Below are positions 60,004-64,000 of a stretch of 64,000 bases of DNA, one piece after another. The first letter of the stretch is position 1, and every line of letters starts with the position of its first letter. The position numbers were made by a program, and so were the translations under genes. Where the stretch lies: NCBI GenBank assembly GCA_964564735.1, contig CAZMCH010000009.1:1-64000 (forward strand), given 5' to 3'. The notes under the pieces were generated by a model, which did not search any database, had not been told where the DNA came from, and saw only the letters and a program-made list of their open reading frames with translations. Source of the stretch: CAZMCH01 sp964564735 (GTDB taxonomy: Bacteria; Poribacteria; DTPJ01).

Positions 60004-61692
60004 TTACTGAACATTCTGTGTTTTTTGCTGAATGTAAATTCTAAATGGTCTGCGAATTAAGTCAATTATTTGCTTGGGATTAATGATATAATTACGAACC
60101 TTTTTCTTTTTGCGTTTTTTCTTTATACTTGGATATAATATTGCACGATAGATATAATGAAGAAGAGGATCATTTTTTCGTTTATTATCAGCATGGATAA
60201 TGGCTAAAAGATTGAATAATGTCAAAATTCTTCTTGTTTTTCTTAACCGAAAAGGACCAATAGCGCGAAACTTGAATATAGGGCGCAATTTTTGGTCTAT
60301 TGCAGAAAAGCTAGTTCCGACAGCCCATCTTTGGCTTATTTGATCATCTATTTCTCTTGTATCCATCCTTTCTCTTGGCATATTTGTAAGATGACCATTG
60401 TGGATGGTCATTGTTGCTCCAGATGGATTACCTTTTAGTATAAAACCTTCTTCCTTTGTTGTAATAAGGGCATCAGTAATTGAATTTATATCTAGTAATT
60501 TAGGTTCATATTTCTCGGTTCTATGGCGAACCATACCATAGCTTTTCTGCATGACTATATCAGCAATTCGAGTCGACTCAAATGTAAATGTTATAAGTTT
60601 ATAATCACTATAATTATAGCTTACAGGTATTTGAAGTTTTTCAAAGGGACCTATTACTCTATCAAACATTGGTGGAACAATGCTATATTCTACTATACTA
60701 AAAGGTTTTATAACCAAAAGAGTTGTATTTGCATCGCCTTTTCCGACATCCTGAGGACCCTCTTTCCAAACCATACTTCTAAGAATTATATCAAATGGAC
60801 TTCTGCTTTCAAATACTGCATTGTTGCCGTTTCTACGGATTATTAATCCTCTTTCGTGTTTGGCATAGCCTTCATCTCTATTTATTGTAACAGACCAATT
60901 ACTTTTATAATTAACGTCCAAAAGTTCAATAAATTGTGACGTATAATCCTTAAAAATACCTGCATATTCACCTCTTGGTGTTGTAATTATTACCCTTGTT
61001 CCGATTAGTTTATCAATAAGTGAGTCATAATCCGCAGCGGTCATTACTTCAACAATTTGCTGTCCTGTCTTTTGATATTCTTCTTCATATCCACCAATTT
61101 TGCCTTTGACTTTTCTAGTAAATAGTGCATTAAATAGATCAGTTGCTACACGTCTTATTTGATTAATTATATTCCTTATTTTTCGCAATAACCTAACTAA
61201 TACACTTGGATGATATGCTTTTTCAACCTCATTTTCTCTTGCATGTTTCTCTTTTTCTGTGAGAAGATCAAGATAACGGACTAGGGCATGAACTCCCCCC
61301 ATTTCATCCTTACGGAGAATAAAACTTACTTTTTCATTAGTCTCTTCTTTTACTTTTTCTGCAATAACCTCTATTCCTTCTGACTCAACGCGCAATCGCC
61401 CTCTATACCTCAAACCATTTTGCATTTCGATTGTAATAAGTTGACCTGAAAGACTTTTTAGTAGTTTATCTCTTCTGACAGTGGCAAGTATTATACCAGT
61501 GATAGTCGCAATGAGGGTCATTACAATGGTGAAAATATAGGTGCGTGCTGCAAAATTTTTCCACCATTCTGCAAATTTGGAAGGTTGTTTATCTTTATTG
61601 TCAGTTACCTGCGCCGAAGCATTATGTATAGATGAAAACAAACCGCAGGCAATAATGACAACTACAAATATAGCTATCAGCTTTTTTTGCAT
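60004..61692 (-). CDS. Membrane protein, unknown, with two Sm/SH3-like segments
   Basis: 562 residues. Signal-like N-terminus (1-28), one TM helix (about 52-72), then a large soluble region and a very basic C-terminus (KKKRKKKK, about 522). Two segments, GQLITIEMQNGLRYRGRLRV (about 81-100) and LIGTRVIITTPRGEYAGIF with YTSQFIELLDVN (about 227-260), have the strand pattern of small Sm/SH3-like barrels. This is inference from pattern only. No family recognised. The 77-residue gene ends 6 bases upstream. Convergent with the helicase gene. Confidence 0.6.
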   Translation of the reverse strand: MQKKLIAIFVVVIIACGLFSSIHNASAQVTDNKDKQPSKFAEWWKNFAARTYIFTIVMTLIATITGIILATVRRDKLLKSLSGQLITIEMQNGLRYRGRLRVESEGIEVIAEKVKEETNEKVSFILRKDEMGGVHALVRYLDLLTEKEKHARENEVEKAYHPSVLVRLLRKIRNIINQIRRVATDLFNALFTRKVKGKIGGYEEEYQKTGQQIVEVMTAADYDSLIDKLIGTRVIITTPRGEYAGIFKDYTSQFIELLDVNYKSNWSVTINRDEGYAKHERGLIIRRNGNNAVFESRSPFDIILRSMVWKEGPQDVGKGDANTTLLVIKPFSIVEYSIVPPMFDRVIGPFEKLQIPVSYNYSDYKLITFTFESTRIADIVMQKSYGMVRHRTEKYEPKLLDINSITDALITTKEEGFILKGNPSGATMTIHNGHLTNMPRERMDTREIDDQISQRWAVGTSFSAIDQKLRPIFKFRAIGPFRLRKTRRILTLFNLLAIIHADNKRKNDPLLHYIYRAILYPSIKKKRKKKKVRNYIINPKQIIDLIRRPFRIYIQQKTQNVQ

Positions 61693-61698
61693 AGGTCA

Positions 61699-61932
61699 TC
61701 AGCTTTCTTCTCTATCTATTTTATATACTTTTACATCTTTTTGGATTACGCTGAATTTGCCGGGCGCACTATTGACCAAAACTTCGTTATTTTTCATCGC
61801 TGACTTTATATTTTCCTGAGCTATATTATTTTTATCAGGATCAGTTCCAATCTGGATCATAGTATCTTTTTCTTCTATATTATATTCAATACCAGACCTT
61901 TGCATTATCCTGTCAAGTTTCCAATATTTCAT
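61699..61932 (-). CDS. Small unknown protein upstream of the 562-residue gene
   Basis: 77 residues, charged, no TM or signal: MKYWKLDRIMQRSGIEYNIE, ends IQKDVKVYKIDREES. The ATG at 61932 has no good ribosome site. A 16-codon frame (GTG 61963 to TGA 61913) with GGAGGG just upstream overlaps its start and could drive it by coupling. It lies below the consensus promoter at 62037-62064. Likely operon with the 562-residue gene. Function unknown. Confidence 0.45.
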   Translation of the reverse strand: MKYWKLDRIMQRSGIEYNIEEKDTMIQIGTDPDKNNIAQENIKSAMKNNEVLVNSAPGKFSVIQKDVKVYKIDREES

Positions 61933-62036
61933 AATTTTTATGCGGTGCTAATTTTCCCGCCACTTTCCCTCCTATCAAAAGGTAGATTAAAAAGTAAGCA
62001 AAAATATTTGAGCCTTGAATACACAAACCCATTCTA

Positions 62037-62064
62037 ATTATAGCACAAAAGTTCGATAAGTCAA
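62037..62064 (-). promoter_or_regulatory. Near-consensus sigma-70-type promoter
   Basis: On the minus strand TTGACT (62064-62059), 16-base spacer and TATAAT (62042-62037), 105 bases before the 77-residue gene. It likely drives the 77- and 562-residue genes. The remainder of 61933-62220 shows no gene. Confidence 0.65.
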
Positions 62065-62220
62065 GCAAAATCGCACAAATTCTCACTCAGTCAAATCGTC
62101 AAAAATTTGACAGTATCAATAAGAGGAAATGACCATTTATGGAATGAAAATATATAAAGATAGTCTTTGTTCTGATTAAGTCTGTCTGATAGTTTCATAT
62201 TTGTTCCAATCAAATTTCCT

Positions 62221-63231
62221 TTATTTTCTTTTTATAAACCAAAATTCCCTTTCGCCGATTATCCCGTTAGGTCTGAAAAGCATAACAATTATGAGAATGA
62301 GTGAATAAAGAACCATGCGCCAGCTTTGGAATTCACGGAATAGCTCAGGAACGATGGTGAATATCGTTGCACCAGTCATCGCCCCGCTTATACTGCTTGC
62401 CCCGCCTATATATAAGTAAATAAGATATTCAAGGGATTTCATAAAGGTAAAATTATCAGGATGGACGAATTGTAATATATGAGCATACAAACCACCACAC
62501 AATCCTGCAAAACTTGCTGAAATAGTGAAAATGATTATCTTTTGTCTTGTTGAATTAATACCGATGAGTTCCGCAGCGATTTCGCTATCACGAATGGCTC
62601 TCGATGCCCGTCCATAGGTTGATGACAAAAAATTCCTCATCATCCATATAGCAATAACAGTAAAAATAAACACTATTGTAAAATTTGTCATCGCTGGCAC
62701 TCCACTAACCCCCCTTGGTCCTCCCAAAGGCTCAGATACCCTGATTATCGTCCTTATAACCTCACCGAATGCCATCGTTACGATTGCAAGATAATCGCCT
62801 TTAATATTCAGAGTCGGCAAGCCAATTAAAAATCCTGCTATACCTGCTAAGCCTCCACCAACAAGCACCGAAACAAAAAAGAGCGCATATCCTCCAATTG
62901 ATTTTCCTAAAGGCTCTTGACCCAAAAGCTGAAAGATGATTGTTGTGAAAAAGATTGATGTATAAGCCCCAATACCCATAAATCCACCATGCCCGATAGA
63001 AAACTGTCCTGTAAAACCATTAACCATACCAAGACTGACTGTCATTACAAGATTGATACCAATAAACATCACGATTTGAAGGTAGTATGACGATAAAAAT
63101 TCAGTTTTTTCCAAGATAAAAATCGCAAAGTATAAGATTATCAAGCAAAAAGCTAAAATATGCTTTTTGAATAAAAAACTCAATAATCTTGAATCTTCAA
63201 TCTTAAATCGTAATTTCTCAAACTTTTTCAT
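62221..63231 (-). CDS. livM: Branched-chain amino acid ABC transporter permease LivM
   Basis: 336 residues from ATG 63231, about ten TM helices. The LivM signature GLVNGFTGQFSIGHGGFMGIGAYTS-like region is near residues 68-90, with IAWxAMRDSEIAAELIGIN-like SRAIRDSEIAAELIGINSTRQK (about 210-230) as the ATPase coupling loop. ATG 63231 (GGAAAG upstream, inside the LivH end) preferred to TTG 63246. It overlaps the livH stop by 14 bases. Transports branched-chain amino acids or short amides; ATPases LivG/F are not within the window. Confidence 0.9.
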   Translation of the reverse strand: MKKFEKLRFKIEDSRLLSFLFKKHILAFCLIILYFAIFILEKTEFLSSYYLQIVMFIGINLVMTVSLGMVNGFTGQFSIGHGGFMGIGAYTSIFFTTIIFQLLGQEPLGKSIGGYALFFVSVLVGGGLAGIAGFLIGLPTLNIKGDYLAIVTMAFGEVIRTIIRVSEPLGGPRGVSGVPAMTNFTIVFIFTVIAIWMMRNFLSSTYGRASRAIRDSEIAAELIGINSTRQKIIIFTISASFAGLCGGLYAHILQFVHPDNFTFMKSLEYLIYLYIGGASSISGAMTGATIFTIVPELFREFQSWRMVLYSLILIIVMLFRPNGIIGEREFWFIKRK

Positions 63232-64000
63232 AAGTTTTCTTTCCAAGCAAACCTGTTGGCTTTACAATAAGGACAATTATCAGAATAGCAAATGCTATAC
63301 CAAATCCCAGATCAGAACTTATTGAATTGGCATAAACCTCCGAAATACCCATTAAATATGCACCTATGACAGCACCGGGGAGATTACCAATGCCACCTAT
63401 GACAGCAGCAATAAAAGCCTTCCAGCCGGGCCATATTCCCATATATGGTGATTGAACTGACGAATACGTCATTCCATAAAGGACACCTGAAGCACCAGCA
63501 AGCGCAGTTCCTACTAAAAAGGTAAAGCTAATCACTCTGTCAACATTTATGCCCATAAGGCTTGAAGTCTGTTTGTCAACAGAAACAGCCCTCATTTTTC
63601 TACCGATATCCGTATAATGAACCATATAGAAAAGACCGATTAATAATATTGCCACAACAAGAAGGTTAATTAAAAATATGTTACTGAAAGTTATATTAAA
63701 ATTTCCTGATATTGTATATGTCTTTGGTGTTATAAGTTCTGGAAAACTGCGATAATCAGGACCAAACACAAAAGGCAATGCACAAAAATTTTCCAAAAAA
63801 AGCGATACACCAAGAGCAGTGATCAAAGAAGATAACTTCGGTCTGTTTCTCAAAGGCTTATATGCGATCTTTTCCATAGAAACGCCAATAGTCGCGCATA
63901 CAGCCATAGAAACAAAAATGACTATTGGAAAAGGCACTTGGAAGGCATTTGCAGTAAAAAGGGCAGTATATACCCCTATCATAAAAATATCTGCATGGGC
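63218..64000 (-). CDS. livH: Branched-chain amino acid ABC transporter permease LivH, 5' end beyond the window
   Basis: At least 260 residues, partial: the frame is open to 64000 and reads AHADIF before the internal Met at 63982, the usual NFAH.D..M.GAY region of LivH, so the start is outside. Contains RPLRNRPKLSSLITALGVSLFL, VDKQTSSLMGINVDRVI (coupling loop) and PGWKAFIAAVIGGIGNLPGAVIG. Partner of the overlapping LivM gene. The start at 63982 would truncate a conserved helix. Confidence 0.88.
   Translation of the reverse strand, partial: AHADIFMIGVYTALFTANAFQVPFPIVIFVSMAVCATIGVSMEKIAYKPLRNRPKLSSLITALGVSLFLENFCALPFVFGPDYRSFPELITPKTYTISGNFNITFSNIFLINLLVVAILLIGLFYMVHYTDIGRKMRAVSVDKQTSSLMGINVDRVISFTFLVGTALAGASGVLYGMTYSSVQSPYMGIWPGWKAFIAAVIGGIGNLPGAVIGAYLMGISEVYANSISSDLGFGIAFAILIIVLIVKPTGLLGKKTYEKV

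Noticed and set aside
1..64000. tRNA genes, including a tRNA-Sec expected with SelB
   Set aside because: Spacers were read by eye on both strands, and no cloverleaf with a convincing T-arm and acceptor pairing was found. A tRNA finder would be decisive.

Overview
The window is AT-rich, has no rRNA or recognisable tRNA genes, and looks like a chromosomal segment of an uncultured Gram-negative bacterium. Outer-membrane beta-barrels, a lipoprotein, TonB/AgmX-like and TPR envelope proteins and a PorV-like protein indicate a diderm. LamG, DUF1343 (NamZ), DUF4159 and DUF6785 proteins, Gfo/Idh oxidoreductases and a sugar-isomerase TIM barrel are a mix I associate with Poribacteria-like or related FCB/PVC lineages. 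That placement is inference, not proof.

Layout. 145-12774: an 11.6-kb gene for a secreted giant protein built from three large super-repeats and ending in a sorting-type C-terminal domain, followed 3 bases later by a PorV/PorQ-family gene. 12771-17591 (minus): small membrane proteins, a strongly structured intergenic RNA candidate, then the translation/transcription block prfA-DUF1385-rpmE-rho. 18308-20485: a namZ-birA pair bracketed by a perfect 108-bp direct repeat. 20533-25768 (minus): small-molecule/sugar enzymes (amidotransferase, cupin, methyltransferase-like, Gfo/Idh, D-threonine-aldolase-like, five-bladed propeller). 25790-32156 (minus): envelope locus with a 1,040-residue TPR protein, an AgmX/TonB-like glycine-rich protein and a beta-barrel, driven by a near-consensus promoter. 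32419-35417 (plus): VanZ-like protein, secreted small protein, FN3 lipoprotein, beta-barrel.

35947-43416 (plus): a Re-citrate-synthase-like enzyme fused to a Cache-like sensor domain, an aconitase/LeuC-family large subunit, and an NtrC-type two-component pair. Small toxin-antitoxin-like genes, two of them frameshifted, sit at nearly every joint of this stretch. 43452-51705: TIM barrel, LamG protein, MDR dehydrogenase, NtrX-like regulator, LOG protein, DUF6785 transporter-like protein and DUF4159 protein. 51906-59987 (plus): PfkB kinase, DUF362, Gfo/Idh, DUF104/VapC module, SelB and an MrfA-like helicase; SelB implies that selenocysteine is used in this genome. 60004-64000 (minus): an unrecognised membrane protein pair and the branched-chain amino-acid permeases LivM and LivH (LivH runs off the window).

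The most unusual items are the giant triplicated surface protein with its PorV partner, the enzyme-Cache fusion, the rod-like RNA candidate at 13731-13912, the repeat-bracketed namZ-birA cassette, and the pattern of toxin-antitoxin-like genes separating functional partners.
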